From NCBI GenBank assembly GCA_963760405.1, contig CAVXCV010000002.1, forward strand, positions 558,001 through 622,000: DNA of 64,000 bases, in the 5' to 3' direction. The stretch is from RYN-230 sp963760405. GTDB taxonomy: Bacteria > Actinomycetota > Actinomycetes > Streptosporangiales > Streptosporangiaceae. Both the position numbers and the translations under genes were made by a program. Positions 16,867 to 25,871 of this stretch are shown here, piece after piece. The notes beneath the pieces were generated by a model that did no database searches, was not told the origin of the DNA, and worked only from the letters and a program-made list of their open reading frames with translations. Numbering within the stretch: the first letter of the stretch is position 1; every line of letters begins with the position of its first letter.

Positions 16867-18024
16867 TCAGTTGCCGAGGATGGCGTCTACGAAGGCGTCG
16901 GGCTCGAACGGCGCGAGGTCGTCCGGGCCTTCGCCGAGGCCGACCAGCTTGACCGGGACGCCCAGCTCACGCTGGACCGCGATCACGATGCCGCCCTTAG
17001 CGGTGCCATCCAGCTTGGTCAGCACGATCCCGGTGATGGCCACCGCCTCGGCGAACACCCGGGCCTGGCGCAGCCCGTTCTGGCCCGTGGTGGCGTCCAG
17101 GACGAGCAGGACCTCATCCACCGGGGAGCGTTTCTCGATGACCCGCTTGATCTTGCCGAGCTCGTCCATCAGGCCGGTCTTCGTGTGCAGCCGCCCGGCG
17201 GTATCCACGATCACGCAGCCCACATGCTCGTCGATGCCTTCCCGGACGGCCTCGAAAGCTACGCTCGCCGGGTCCGCGCCCTCCCGGTCAGACCGGACCA
17301 CCCGGGCACCGATCCGGCTGCCCCACGTCTCGAGCTGGTCGGCGGCGGCGGCACGGAACGTGTCGGCCGCGCCGAGTAGCACGGTTTCCCCCTCACCGAG
17401 CAGGGCACGGCCGAGCTTGCCGCAAACGGTGGTCTTGCCCGTGCCGTTGACGCCCACCACCAGGATCACGGCAGGCCGGCCTGACTTCGCGCGGGTGTGC
17501 AGGCTCCGGTCGGCATCCGGCCCGATCTCCTTGATCAGCTCGCTGCGCAGCAGCTCACGGACCTCGGCGGGGCTGCGGGTACCGGTCACCTTCACCTGGG
17601 TCCGGAGATCCTCGACGATCTGCCGGGACGGCGCCACACCCATGTCCGCGGTCAGCAGGGTGTCCTCGATGTCCTCCCACGCCTGATCGTCCAGGACGTC
17701 CCGGGACAGCAGGTTCAGCAGGACGGAGCCGAACCCGCCGCGGGACTGGGCCAGGCGGCCGCGCAGCCGGACCAGGCGGCCGCGCAGCGGGACCGGCGCC
17801 TCCACCGGGGGCGCCGCCTCGGCGGTGGGGGGCAGCACGGCGGACGGCGCACCGCCCGCGGCGGCATCCTGATCCGCCGGGGCGGCCTGGCCAGCACCCG
17901 GTACCTCCGGGGGCGGCGCGGACGGCGGGGCCGCGCGGCGACGCAGCCGCGGGCGGACGAGCAACGTCGTGCCCCCGACGACCAGTACGACAGCGATAAC
18001 AATGAGAATGATCACAAGTTCCAT
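16867..18024 (-). CDS. ftsY: Signal recognition particle receptor FtsY
   Basis: FtsY docks SRP-ribosome complexes at the membrane. An N-terminal membrane helix (MELVIILIVIAVVLVVGG) is followed by a Pro/Ala-rich linker to about residue 80. The NG domain then shows VILVVGVNGTGKTTVCGKLG, AADTFRAAAADQLETW, VIVDTAGRLHTKTGLMDELGKI and TKLDGTAKGGIV. Length 385 is normal for actinobacterial FtsY with a true transmembrane anchor. It pairs functionally with Ffh encoded at 11615-13372. It lies downstream of smc on the same strand, the conserved smc-ftsY arrangement, but a 380-bp repeat-rich gap separates them. Confidence 0.97.
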   Translation of the reverse strand: MELVIILIVIAVVLVVGGTTLLVRPRLRRRAAPPSAPPPEVPGAGQAAPADQDAAAGGAPSAVLPPTAEAAPPVEAPVPLRGRLVRLRGRLAQSRGGFGSVLLNLLSRDVLDDQAWEDIEDTLLTADMGVAPSRQIVEDLRTQVKVTGTRSPAEVRELLRSELIKEIGPDADRSLHTRAKSGRPAVILVVGVNGTGKTTVCGKLGRALLGEGETVLLGAADTFRAAAADQLETWGSRIGARVVRSDREGADPASVAFEAVREGIDEHVGCVIVDTAGRLHTKTGLMDELGKIKRVIEKRSPVDEVLLVLDATTGQNGLRQARVFAEAVAITGIVLTKLDGTAKGGIVIAVQRELGVPVKLVGLGEGPDDLAPFEPDAFVDAILGN

Positions 18025-18404
18025 AACGGCCCCAGTCTTGCAGACGCCCGGAGCGAGAGTGCTCCGCCGGTCAGCTCAGTGGCGGAGGGTGAGGGCCGGC
18101 GCGGCGCGTTCGTGACGGCCGCCCGGTGCGTTCGTGACGGCCGCCCGGCGCGGCGCGTTCGTGACGGCCGCGTGCGTCGTGACGGCCGCGTGCGTTCGTG
18201 ACGGCCGCCCGGCGCGGCGCGTTCGTGACTGCCGCCCGGTGCGTTCGTGACGGCCGCCCGGCGCGGTGCGTTCGTGACGGCCGCCCGGCGCGGTGCGTGA
18301 CAGCCGGCACGATGCATGACGCGGCCTGGCGCGACGCATGACGCCGGCCGCCGTGGTGGCCGCTGACCGTGCGGCGCAGGGCGGTCCGGGAACGGTGCCC
18401 GGCG
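18025..18404. other. Intergenic region between smc and ftsY
   Basis: This 380-bp gap is unusually long for the smc-ftsY pair. It is mostly the GTTCGTGACGGCC repeat array given separately, plus GATGCATGACGC words near 18310-18345. Frames across it give only Arg/His/Thr-rich repeat peptides, so I see no gene. Any ftsY promoter would lie in the about 60 bp before 18025. Confidence 0.6.
18097..18304. repeat. Tandem repeats of GCGTTCGTGACGGCCGCCCG between smc and ftsY
   Basis: About nine imperfect copies of a unit containing GTTCGTGACGGCCGCC, with extensions of GGCGCG or GGTGC and spacing of about 18-27 bp, fill the gap between smc and ftsY. Two copies are shortened to GTGCGTCGTGACGGCC types. The array is noncoding in any sensible frame. 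Confidence 0.85.
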
Positions 18405-21400
18405 TCAGGCGGTTTCCCGCTCCCGCAGCCGCTGGCTGACCACTGTGGACACGCCGTCCCCGCGCATGCTGATCCCGTACAGCGCGTCGGCGATCTCCAT
18501 GGTCCGCTTCTGGTGGGTGATGATCAGCAGCTGCGAGCTGGCCCGCAGTTCCTCGAAGACATGCAGCAGGCGCTGCATGTTCGTGTCGTCGAGTGCGGCC
18601 TCGACCTCGTCCAGGACGTAGAACGGGGAGGGCCTGGCCTTGAAGATGGCCAGCAGGAAGGCGATCGCGGTCAGCGAGCGCTCCCCGCCGGACAGCAGCG
18701 ACATCCGCTTGACCTTCTTGCCCGGCGGCCTGGCCTCGAAATCGATCCCAGTGGCGAGCATGTCGTCCGGCTCGGTCAGGATGAGCCTGCCGTCCCCGCC
18801 GGGGAACAGCCGGCCGAAGATGGCCTCGAACTCCCGGGCGGTGTCCTCGAAGGCCGACGCGAAGACCTGCTGGACCCGGTCGTCCACCTCTTTGACCACG
18901 GTCAGCAGGTCGCGGCGGGTCTTCTTGAGGTCCTCGAGCTGGGTGGCGAGGAACGCGTGCCGTTCCTCCAGGGCCGCGAATTCCTCCAGGGCCAGCGGGT
19001 TCACCTTGCCCAGCTGGTCGAGCTGGCGCTGCGCGGCCGCGGCCCGGCGCTCCTGCTCGGCCCGCACATAGCGGGTACCCGGCTGATCCGGGCCGGCCAG
19101 CGGGGCGGCGGCACCCGGCCCGGCACCATTCTGATGACCGCCAGATCCATTCTGCGGGCTCTGGTCCCGGAGGGGGTCAGCATCAGGCGGCAGGGCCGTC
19201 AGGCCGTCAGCGTCCGCTGCGGAGCCTGCAGCGGGTACCTCAGCGGGCACAACCGGGATCAGCACCTCGGGACCGTACTCGGCGACCAGGGCAGGCACGG
19301 TCACGCCGAACTCCTCCGCAGCGCGGCTGGCCAGCTGCTCCAGCCGCATCCGGTGCTCGGCCCGGGCCATCTCGCTGCCGTGCGCCGCGTCCACCACCCG
19401 GTCGAATTCTGCCGCGAGCTGCCGGACCTGCGCGCGGACCTCCTGCAGCGCGATCGCGCGGCCCTTGCTCGCCTGCTCGGCCGCCTGCCGCTGCTCACTG
19501 GCCACGGCCAGTGACTCGGCGAGCCGGACCAGGGCCAGGGTGGCGCCGTCGGCGACCGCCCGGGCCACCAGCGCCTGGCGTTCGCGCACCTGGCGGCGGA
19601 TGGCGGCGCGCTCCGCGGCCTGGCGTTCCGCCGCAGCCGAGGCGACCAGCGCGTCGGCCCGGCCGGCGATCGCCCGCAGCCGCTCCTCCGCCGTCCTGAC
19701 TTCGAGCCGGGCGTCCATCTCGGTGTTGCGGGCCGCGTCCGCCGCGGCGGCCAGGGTGTCGCGGCTCACCTCGTCCGCCGCGCTGTCACCTGCCCCGCCG
19801 GTGCCTGCCGCGCTGGCACCGGCCGCGCCAGTCCCGCTCATACCGGCCCCGGTGGTGCCAGCCCCGGTGGTGCCAGCAGCTGCCGGGCTGGCGTACGGCT
19901 GGCCACCCGCGGTGGGCCCGGGAGCAGGCTGCTGGCCGGCCTCTTCCTCGGCCTCGGCCGCGGCCAGCCGCGCTTCGAGTTCGCTGACCGAGGCCTGGCC
20001 TGCTTCCTCGGCCTGGCGCGCTGCCTCGATGGCGGCGGCCAGCCGCTCCGCCTCGCCACGGGCCGCCCGGGCTGCCCCGGCCAGCTGGCCGAGCCATCCG
20101 GAAACCTCCGCCGCCGCGGAATCAGCACGCCGCATGGCCTGTTCCGTGCCTGCCACCGCCTGGCGGGCCTGCTCTTCTGCGGCCACTGCCACGGCGAGAT
20201 CCGCTGCGGCCTGGGCGCAGCGGTGCTCGGCGGCGTCCAGGCCAGCGGCGGCGTCGTCGGCCGCGGCGCCCAGGGTGAGCACGCTCGGCGGCCGCGTCGA
20301 GCCGCCAGAGGCCCAGTGCACCCCGAGCACGTCCCCGTGCCGGGTGACCGTGCGTACCCGCGGGTACCTGCTCAGCAGTTCCCTGGCCTGGTCGAGGTCA
20401 CGGGTGACGATGACCCCGGCCAGCAGGCTGGCCAGGGCGGCGGCGAGCCCAGCCGGCGCCCGCACCAGATCGAGCGCGAAATGCGCGCCGTCCGGAAGCG
20501 CCGCGGCGCTCGGGAGCACGGTGCCGTCCGGGAACACGGTGCCGCCGGGGAGCACGGTGCCGCCGGGGAGCACGGCACCGGCCGGGGTAGCCATGGCGCC
20601 GGCGGGGTTCGCCATGGTGCTGGCGGGGTTCGCCATGGTGCTGGCGGGGTTCGCCATGGTGCTGGCGGGAACGCCCGCGGGCTCAGCCGGGGCTGGCGCA
20701 CCCGGGCCGCGCGGATTCATCCCCGCGGGGCCGGCCTGGGCTGTCTCCGGCCGGGCTGTATCCGACGCGATGATCAGGCCGGCGCTCCCGGCGTCCTGGC
20801 GCTTGAGCGCCTCCAGGATGACCACCGCAGCCTCGAGGCCGGCCACGGCCACGGCGTCGGCCGCGCTGCCCAGCGCCGCGGCGATCGCCTCCTGGGCTCC
20901 GTCCTGGATGGTCACCAGGGCAGCGACCGTGCCGAGCACCCCGCTGAACGTGCCGGGGTCGGTGAGCAGGGCCCCGGATGCATCCTTGCCGCTGCGCAGC
21001 GCGTGCAGGCCCTCGCCCAGGGCGTCCCTGCGGGCCCGCAGGGCCGCCCGCTGGGCGCTGGCTTCCCGCTCAGCTGCGCGCAGCCCGCTGACCCGCTCAG
21101 CCGCGGCCGCGAGGGCGGCGCTGCTGCGCTCGTGCTCTGCGGCCAGCCCGCCCCGGTCGTCGTCCCGTCCGGCCGCTATCTCCTGCTGTTCCTCGTACTC
21201 CTCCTGGGCCCGGGCGGCACGGGAGCGCGCCGCGTCATAGGCCTCGGCCAGCCGGCCTGCTTCCTGGCCGGCCGCGGCCGCGGTGCTGCGGGCGGCCTCG
21301 ACCCGGCCGCGCAGCCTGGCCAGCCGCTCGGCGTGCGCGGCCGCGGCCCGGGCCTGGGCCGCGGCGGCGCGGGCCTGGTCGGCCAGCCGCCGCTCTTCAG

Positions 21401-22511
21401 CGGCCAGCGCGGCTTCGGTGGCGGCGCGCTGCGCGGCCACCGCGGTCAGCTGCTCCTGGGCCGTCTCCAGCCGCTCGCCCAGCACGGCCTCTTGCTCGCG
21501 CAGGCTTTCCGCTTCCCGTTCCAGCTCATCCGGGTCCCGGCCGGGACGTGGCTGGTCGGGCTGGGCGGCCAGGTGGGTATGCCGTTCCTGGGCCAGGCTG
21601 GCCACGCTGCGGATCCGCTCGGCCAGCGCGGACAGGCCGAACCAGGCCTCCTGCGCAGCGGCCAGCCGGGGTGCGTGCTGCTGCTCGTCCGCGTCCAGCG
21701 CGGCTTCCCGCTGCCGGGCCCGGGCCAGATCCTGTTCCAGGGCGGCGCGCCGGGCCAGGGCGGCTGCCTCGTCGGTCTCGTCCCGTTCCAGCGCGGCCGC
21801 GGCGGTGACGTAGTCGTCGGCGAGCAGCCGCAGCCGGGCATCCCGCAGGTCGGCCTGGATGACCGCGGCACGCCGGGCCAGGGCCGCCTGGCGGCCCAGC
21901 GGCTTGAGACGGCGCCGCAGCTCAGCAGTGAGGTCGACCAACCGGGTCAGGTTGACCTGCATCGCCTCGAGCTTGCGGAGCGCTTTCTCCTTGCGGCGGC
22001 GGTGCTTGAGCACCCCGGCCGCCTCCTCGATCAGCGCCCGCCTGGCCTCCGGGCCGGCGTGCAGCACCTGATCCAGCTGACCCTGCCCGACGATGACGTG
22101 CATCTCACGGCCCAGGCCGGAATCGGACAGCAGTTCCTGCACGTCAAGCAGCCGGCAGTGATCGCCGTTGATGGAGTACTCGCTCTGCCCGGACCGGAAC
22201 AGCAGGCGGCTGATGGTGACCTCGGCGTATTCGATAGGCAGCGCGCCATCGCTGTTGTCGATGGTCAGGGTGACTTCGGCGCGGCCGAGCGGCGGCCGGG
22301 AGGCGGTCCCGGCGAAGACCACGTCCTCCATCTTGCCGCCCCGCAGGGTCTTCACGCCCTGCTCGCCCATGACCCAGGAGAAGGCGTCCACCACGTTCGA
22401 CTTGCCGGACCCGTTAGGGCCGACGATGCAGGTGATGCCGGGCTCGAAGCGCAGCGTGGTGGCGGATGCGAAGGACTTGAACCCGCGCAAGGTGAGTGTC
22501 TTCAAATACAC
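18405..22511 (-). CDS. smc: Chromosome segregation protein SMC
   Basis: SMC forms the condensin-like ring that organises the chromosome. The N-terminal ATPase half has YLKTLTLRGFKSFASATTL and the Walker A CIVGPNGSGKSNVVDAF. The C-terminal half has the signature LLSGGERSLTAIAFLLAIF and Walker B FYVLDEVEAALDD. Two long Ala/Glu/Arg coiled coils flank the hinge. The protein has 1368 residues, against about 1190 in most relatives. Part of the excess is a low-complexity insertion in the hinge (about residues 600-672) with repeats of ASTMANP and GTVLPG; another is a Gly/Ala/Ser stretch in the second coil. Start is GTG at 22511, with GGAGGAAG upstream. No scpAB is in the window. Confidence 0.97.
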   Translation of the reverse strand: MYLKTLTLRGFKSFASATTLRFEPGITCIVGPNGSGKSNVVDAFSWVMGEQGVKTLRGGKMEDVVFAGTASRPPLGRAEVTLTIDNSDGALPIEYAEVTISRLLFRSGQSEYSINGDHCRLLDVQELLSDSGLGREMHVIVGQGQLDQVLHAGPEARRALIEEAAGVLKHRRRKEKALRKLEAMQVNLTRLVDLTAELRRRLKPLGRQAALARRAAVIQADLRDARLRLLADDYVTAAAALERDETDEAAALARRAALEQDLARARQREAALDADEQQHAPRLAAAQEAWFGLSALAERIRSVASLAQERHTHLAAQPDQPRPGRDPDELEREAESLREQEAVLGERLETAQEQLTAVAAQRAATEAALAAEERRLADQARAAAAQARAAAAHAERLARLRGRVEAARSTAAAAGQEAGRLAEAYDAARSRAARAQEEYEEQQEIAAGRDDDRGGLAAEHERSSAALAAAAERVSGLRAAEREASAQRAALRARRDALGEGLHALRSGKDASGALLTDPGTFSGVLGTVAALVTIQDGAQEAIAAALGSAADAVAVAGLEAAVVILEALKRQDAGSAGLIIASDTARPETAQAGPAGMNPRGPGAPAPAEPAGVPASTMANPASTMANPASTMANPAGAMATPAGAVLPGGTVLPGGTVFPDGTVLPSAAALPDGAHFALDLVRAPAGLAAALASLLAGVIVTRDLDQARELLSRYPRVRTVTRHGDVLGVHWASGGSTRPPSVLTLGAAADDAAAGLDAAEHRCAQAAADLAVAVAAEEQARQAVAGTEQAMRRADSAAAEVSGWLGQLAGAARAARGEAERLAAAIEAARQAEEAGQASVSELEARLAAAEAEEEAGQQPAPGPTAGGQPYASPAAAGTTGAGTTGAGMSGTGAAGASAAGTGGAGDSAADEVSRDTLAAAADAARNTEMDARLEVRTAEERLRAIAGRADALVASAAAERQAAERAAIRRQVRERQALVARAVADGATLALVRLAESLAVASEQRQAAEQASKGRAIALQEVRAQVRQLAAEFDRVVDAAHGSEMARAEHRMRLEQLASRAAEEFGVTVPALVAEYGPEVLIPVVPAEVPAAGSAADADGLTALPPDADPLRDQSPQNGSGGHQNGAGPGAAAPLAGPDQPGTRYVRAEQERRAAAAQRQLDQLGKVNPLALEEFAALEERHAFLATQLEDLKKTRRDLLTVVKEVDDRVQQVFASAFEDTAREFEAIFGRLFPGGDGRLILTEPDDMLATGIDFEARPPGKKVKRMSLLSGGERSLTAIAFLLAIFKARPSPFYVLDEVEAALDDTNMQRLLHVFEELRASSQLLIITHQKRTMEIADALYGISMRGDGVSTVVSQRLRERETA
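20512..20674 (-). repeat. 18-bp and 21-bp tandem repeats within the smc hinge region
   Basis: Two neighbouring in-frame arrays occur. About four copies of an 18-bp unit (GGGAGCACGGTGCCGCCG) at 20512-20580 encode GTVLPG-type hexapeptides. Four copies of a 21-bp unit starting CCATGGTGCTGGCGG at 20591, 20612, 20633 and 20654 encode ASTMANP heptapeptides. Both periods are multiples of three, so the smc frame survives. Confidence 0.9.
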
Positions 22512-22911
22512 CTGCGGGCTTCCTCCCCACCGACCACGGGCCGTCCCCGGTTCAGGATTCTCGGTCCACCCCAGCTTGACGGCAGACTACCGCCCGCCGC
22601 CGTCAAACCTGGGGATATGCGGTTTACCGGCAGGCGGGGCGGAGTCCGGGACGAGCTGGGAGTGCCTCCCCCAGGACCCTGGCCGGTCCCGCGTGGGCGG
22701 GCTGGCCTCCACCTGGGCCCCAGCAGGCCCGGTGAACCGGTACTTCCCGCGGAACGTTGTGGAGTGACACCTGAAGCACACCGCGCGGGCGGCACACGTC
22801 GCGCGGTGGTTCACCTGAGGCCTCAGGGGGAAGCACGCGTAACACCGCGCCTAAACGACGAATAGGGACGCCGGATCCGGCGTCCCCGGTTCGTGGTGCT
22901 GCTACGGCGCG
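22512..22911. other. Intergenic region upstream of smc
   Basis: A 400-bp gap between the smc GTG and the next minus-strand gene. Many actinobacteria have an acylphosphatase gene at this position; none is visible here. Short frames on both strands look like noise. The smc promoter is presumably in the part near 22520-22600, and a hairpin terminator for the upstream gene lies at 22865-22886. Confidence 0.6.
22865..22886 (-). terminator. Self-complementary hairpin downstream of the 64-residue gene
   Basis: GGGACGCCG-GATC-CGGCGTCCC is a perfect 22-bp palindrome able to form a 9-bp stem with a GATC loop. It lies 26 bp after the stop of the 22912-23106 gene. On the minus strand it is followed by TATTCGTC, a weak T-rich tail, as is common in actinobacteria. 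Confidence 0.55.
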
Positions 22912-23106
22912 TCAGGCAAGCGCCGGTTCACGCTCCCGATCAGCAATGAGCAACGCGTGGCCAACCTCTGCAGTCAGCGCGTCGTTCCTGTCCTGGAGCC
23001 TGACAAGCTCAGCCTCCAGATCACGTACTCGCTGCTGAAGGCGGCGCATCTCAGAGACCATGCGGGGATCAGGCCCGCCGACGTGGCCTAGTAGAGCCTT
23101 CGCCAT
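22912..23106 (-). CDS. Small conserved coiled-coil protein (MAKALLGHVGG family)
   Basis: The 64-residue product starts MAKALLGHVGGPDPRMVSEMRRLQQRVRDLEAELVRL, a pattern I recognise as a short protein conserved in actinobacteria without a known function. After the conserved head it forms one leucine-rich amphipathic helix (heptad-like RVRDLEAELVRLQDRNDAL), suggesting a coiled coil. The ATG at 23106 is supported by GGAGGA about 9 bp upstream; the longer frame to 23163 is not needed. It stands alone between mutM and smc. Confidence 0.85.
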   Translation of the reverse strand: MAKALLGHVGGPDPRMVSEMRRLQQRVRDLEAELVRLQDRNDALTAEVGHALLIADREREPALA

Positions 23107-23211
23107 TGTAATGGGTCCTCCACACTGAGTGACCAGAGTGGGCGCACACGCGAAAGGTCGCAAGAGTGCGCGCAGGTGACACTCCTAGGGTCCCATCGGA
23201 TCGGTATCCGG

Positions 23212-24084
23212 TCAAGTTGAGCGATCCCGCAGGTCACGGTGGCCCACCCGGGGCCGGGGCTGGCAGCGCGGGCAGCTGTAGGCGGAGCGGTTCATGAACG
23301 GATCCCGCCGGATCGGAGTGCCACACCGCAGGCAGGGCTCGCCCTCTCGTCCATATACGGAGAGTGAGCGGCTAAAGTAGCCGCTTTCCCCGTTGACGTT
23401 CACGTAGAGGCTATCGAACGAGGTGCCGCCGACGGCCAGCGCGTCCCGCAGCACGCCGCGGACCTCGCCGAGCAGCCGGGCGGCGGACGGACGGCTGAGC
23501 GCCTCGGCCGGCCGCGCCCAGTGCAGCCGGGCCCGCCACAGCGACTCGTCGGCGTAAATGTTCCCGATGCCGCTGACGAGGGACTGGTCCAGCAGCGCCC
23601 GCTTGATGTCGGTGCGCCGGGTGCGCAGCCGCCCGAGGAACACGGCTTCGTCGAAGGCCGCTTCCAGCGGGTCCGGGGCGATATGCGCGATCAGTGCAGG
23701 CAGCACCGCGCCGCCCGGGGACCAGACCAGGTGGCCGAACGTGCGCTGGTCGGTGAACCGGAGGTCCGGACCACCGTCAGTGAAGGTGAACCGGGCCCGG
23801 ACATGATCGGAGACCGGCCGGTCCGGCTGGCCAACCAGCAACTGCCCGCTCATCCCGAGGTGCGCCAGCAGCGCATCCGGGCCGACCGGGAGCCACAGGT
23901 ACTTGCCCCGGCGGCGCGCGCCAGTGATCGTCCGGCCGCTGAGCGCAGCTGCGAAGTCCGCCGCACCAGCCACGTGCCGCCGCACGGCGCGGGGATGCAG
24001 CACCTCGGCCGTGGCGATGGTCCGCCCGACCACATGCCGTTCCAGGCCCCTGCGGACGGTCTCGACCTCAGGAAGTTCCGGCAC
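23212..24084 (-). CDS. mutM: Formamidopyrimidine-DNA glycosylase
   Basis: Fpg/MutM excises 8-oxoguanine. The catalytic N-terminus MPELPEVETVRRGLERH carries Pro2 and Glu3. Other marks are RRRGKYLWLPV, LAHLGMSGQLLV, the helix-two-turn-helix region LLDQSLVSGIGNIYADESLWRARLHW, and the C-terminal zinc finger CLRCGTPIRRDPF...CPRC. At 290 residues it is a standard length. It starts 5 bp after the rnc stop, so the two are in one operon, as usual in actinobacteria. Confidence 0.97.
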   Translation of the reverse strand: MPELPEVETVRRGLERHVVGRTIATAEVLHPRAVRRHVAGAADFAAALSGRTITGARRRGKYLWLPVGPDALLAHLGMSGQLLVGQPDRPVSDHVRARFTFTDGGPDLRFTDQRTFGHLVWSPGGAVLPALIAHIAPDPLEAAFDEAVFLGRLRTRRTDIKRALLDQSLVSGIGNIYADESLWRARLHWARPAEALSRPSAARLLGEVRGVLRDALAVGGTSFDSLYVNVNGESGYFSRSLSVYGREGEPCLRCGTPIRRDPFMNRSAYSCPRCQPRPRVGHRDLRDRST

Positions 24085-24089
24085 TGGAT

Positions 24090-24932
24090 TCAGGTCCCGG
24101 CCGGGTCGTCCCCGGGCGGGGCAGCGGGCGGGGCAGAGGGAGTGGGCCCGGCAGCATCGGACGGCCCGGTGCTGGACGGCCCGGTGCCGGCCGACCCTGG
24201 TGCGGGGGGAGAGCCGTGCCCGTTGCTGATCGCGGTCCAGGCTGCCTGGGCGGCCTGCTGCTCAGCTTCCTTCTTGGAGCGGCCTTCCCCGGACCCGTAG
24301 CTGCGGCCGCCCACGCTGACCGTGGCGCGGAAGAACTTCTGATGGTCCGGCCCGCTTTCGGACACCTCATAGACCGGCACGCCCAGGAAGCCGGACGCGG
24401 TCAGCTCCTGCAGCGAGGTCTTCCAGTCCAGGCCAGCCCCGAGCCCGGCCGACCGGCTGATCACCGGGTCGAACAGCCGGTGCACCAGATCACTGGCCTG
24501 CGGCAGGCCGCACTCGAAGTACACGGCGCCGATCACGGCCTCCAGGGTGTCGGCCAGGATCGATGACTTGTCCCGGCCGCCCGTGCCTTCCTCACCCCGG
24601 CCGAGCCGGACGAACGCGCCGAGCTGGAGCTCACGAGCGACATCCGCCAGCGCGCGCATGTTCACCACGGCGGCGCGCAGCTTGGCCAGCTGCCCCTCGG
24701 GCAGGTCGGGGTACTGGCGGAACAGCGTGTCCGTCACGATCAGGCCGAGCACGGCGTCGCCGAGGAACTCCAGCCGCTCGTTGGTGGGCAGGCCGCCGTT
24801 CTCGTAGGCGTAGGAGCGGTGGGTGAGGGCACGGCCCAGCAACTCCGGGCTGAGCCCGGAGCCCAGCGCATGCAGCAGCTCCAACCGCTCCGGCCCGTCC
24901 GCTGGTGGGCCGCCGTTCGCCCCGCCTCTCAC
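24090..24932 (-). CDS. rnc: Ribonuclease III
   Basis: RNase III cleaves double-stranded RNA in rRNA maturation. The endonuclease domain has ALTHRSYAYENGG, the signature NERLEFLGDAVLGLIVT and DTLEAVIGAVYFECG. The double-stranded RNA-binding domain follows (WKTSLQELTASGFLGVPVYEV, GEGRSKKEAEQQAAQAAW). The C-terminus adds about 40 residues rich in Pro, Gly, Ser and Ala that are unlikely to be structured. The gene follows rpmF by 19 bp and precedes mutM by 5 bp in the DUF177-rpmF-rnc-mutM cluster. Confidence 0.97.
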   Translation of the reverse strand: MRGGANGGPPADGPERLELLHALGSGLSPELLGRALTHRSYAYENGGLPTNERLEFLGDAVLGLIVTDTLFRQYPDLPEGQLAKLRAAVVNMRALADVARELQLGAFVRLGRGEEGTGGRDKSSILADTLEAVIGAVYFECGLPQASDLVHRLFDPVISRSAGLGAGLDWKTSLQELTASGFLGVPVYEVSESGPDHQKFFRATVSVGGRSYGSGEGRSKKEAEQQAAQAAWTAISNGHGSPPAPGSAGTGPSSTGPSDAAGPTPSAPPAAPPGDDPAGT

Positions 24933-24951
24933 GCAGTGCCCCTTCAGCGCA

Positions 24952-25128
24952 TCAGGTTGGTGTGATCACCTGGCGGCGGTTGTAGGTGCCGCACGTCGGG
25001 CAGGCCGTGTGCGGCAGCTTCGGGTCCCGGCACTGCGGGCAGCGCACCAGCGTGGGCGCCGTGGTCTTCCACTGGGACCGCCTGGCCCTGGTGTTGCTAC
25101 GCGACATCCGCCGCTTGGGAACAGCCAC
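24952..25128 (-). CDS. rpmF: 50S ribosomal protein L32
   Basis: The 58-residue product reads (M)AVPKRRMSRSNTRARRSQW and later CPQCRDPKLPHTACPTCGTYNRRQV. This is an L32 of the zinc-binding type with two CxxC pairs. It starts with GTG at 25128, preceded by GAGAG-type purines, 9 bp after the DUF177 stop. The DUF177-rpmF pairing is one of the most conserved in bacteria and supports the call. Possession of the cysteine version suggests that a zinc-free paralogue could exist elsewhere. Confidence 0.97.
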   Translation of the reverse strand: MAVPKRRMSRSNTRARRSQWKTTAPTLVRCPQCRDPKLPHTACPTCGTYNRRQVITPT

Positions 25129-25137
25129 GCTCTCTCC

Positions 25138-25782
25138 TCAGTCGTTCGCACTCACGTCGTCCGGGCCTGCCCCGTGGGCGCCCGTACCGGTCGAGCCCGC
25201 GCCGTTCGGCGCCACGCCAGTCACCTGCTCCACCGCGGCCTGCGGCAAGCCAGCCCACCGCGGGTCGATCGCCGGGCCGTGTCCGTGGTCCGGACCGGCC
25301 TGGGCCAGCTGCGCCCCGCACTCCACGCACAGTCCCGGGCAGTCCGGCTGGCACAGCGGAGCCAGCGGGAGCGCGAGCACGAGCGCGTCGTGCAGGGCAG
25401 GCTCAAGATCGAGCAGGTCTCCGTGCAGAGCGTACCCGTCGGCAGCCTCCGGCCCGTCCGGGTCGTAGCTGAACAGCTCCTGCAACCGGACTTCCACCTG
25501 CTGCTGCACTGGATCCAGGCAGCGCGCGCACTCACCGGTCACTGACGCCCGGGCGGTGGCGGTGACCAGAACCCCGTCGGAAACCGCCTCCAGCCGCACG
25601 TCCAGTTCGACGTCCGATCCTTCGGGCACGCCAACGAGACCGGCCTGCACGTGGGCGGGGGCCGGAACGATCCGGGTAAGTGCTTGCTCTGATCCCGGGG
25701 CCCGGCCGAGGGCCAGCGTGCTGAAGACCAGCGGCCTGCGGGGATCGAGGCGCACGGAGGGGTGTTTTCGTGACTGTGACAT
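25138..25782 (-). CDS. DUF177 (YceD) family metal-binding protein
   Basis: The protein contains the YceD core: VPEGSDVELDVRLEAVSDGVLVTATARASVTGECARCLDPVQQQVEVRLQELF, then DLEPALHDALVLALPLAPLCQPDCPGLCVECGAQL. Conserved Cys pairs suggest zinc binding. YceD proteins are linked to 23S rRNA accumulation and are nearly always encoded with rpmF. I used the ATG at 25782; an in-frame TTG at 25803 is possible. Neither has a strong ribosome binding site. The last about 25 residues are Gly/Ala/Thr-rich. Confidence 0.9.
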   Translation of the reverse strand: MSQSRKHPSVRLDPRRPLVFSTLALGRAPGSEQALTRIVPAPAHVQAGLVGVPEGSDVELDVRLEAVSDGVLVTATARASVTGECARCLDPVQQQVEVRLQELFSYDPDGPEAADGYALHGDLLDLEPALHDALVLALPLAPLCQPDCPGLCVECGAQLAQAGPDHGHGPAIDPRWAGLPQAAVEQVTGVAPNGAGSTGTGAHGAGPDDVSAND

Positions 25783-25871
25783 GGCAAGGACGACGCTCGG
25801 CAAGTTGGTGACGCGCCAGCCTACCCGCGGACCAGCCGGATTCCCAACTCAGCCGCTGCCGGCGGGCCGGG

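Noticed and set aside
20223..22865. Long 880-codon open frame on the plus strand opposite smc
   Set aside because: Antisense to the strongly conserved smc gene. Its translation is Gly/Ala/Arg-rich with no recognisable domain, a usual by-product of high G+C.
22512..22911. Acylphosphatase gene expected between smc and mutM
   Set aside because: No frame shows the conserved acylphosphatase motif GxVQGVGFR; the gap is noncoding.
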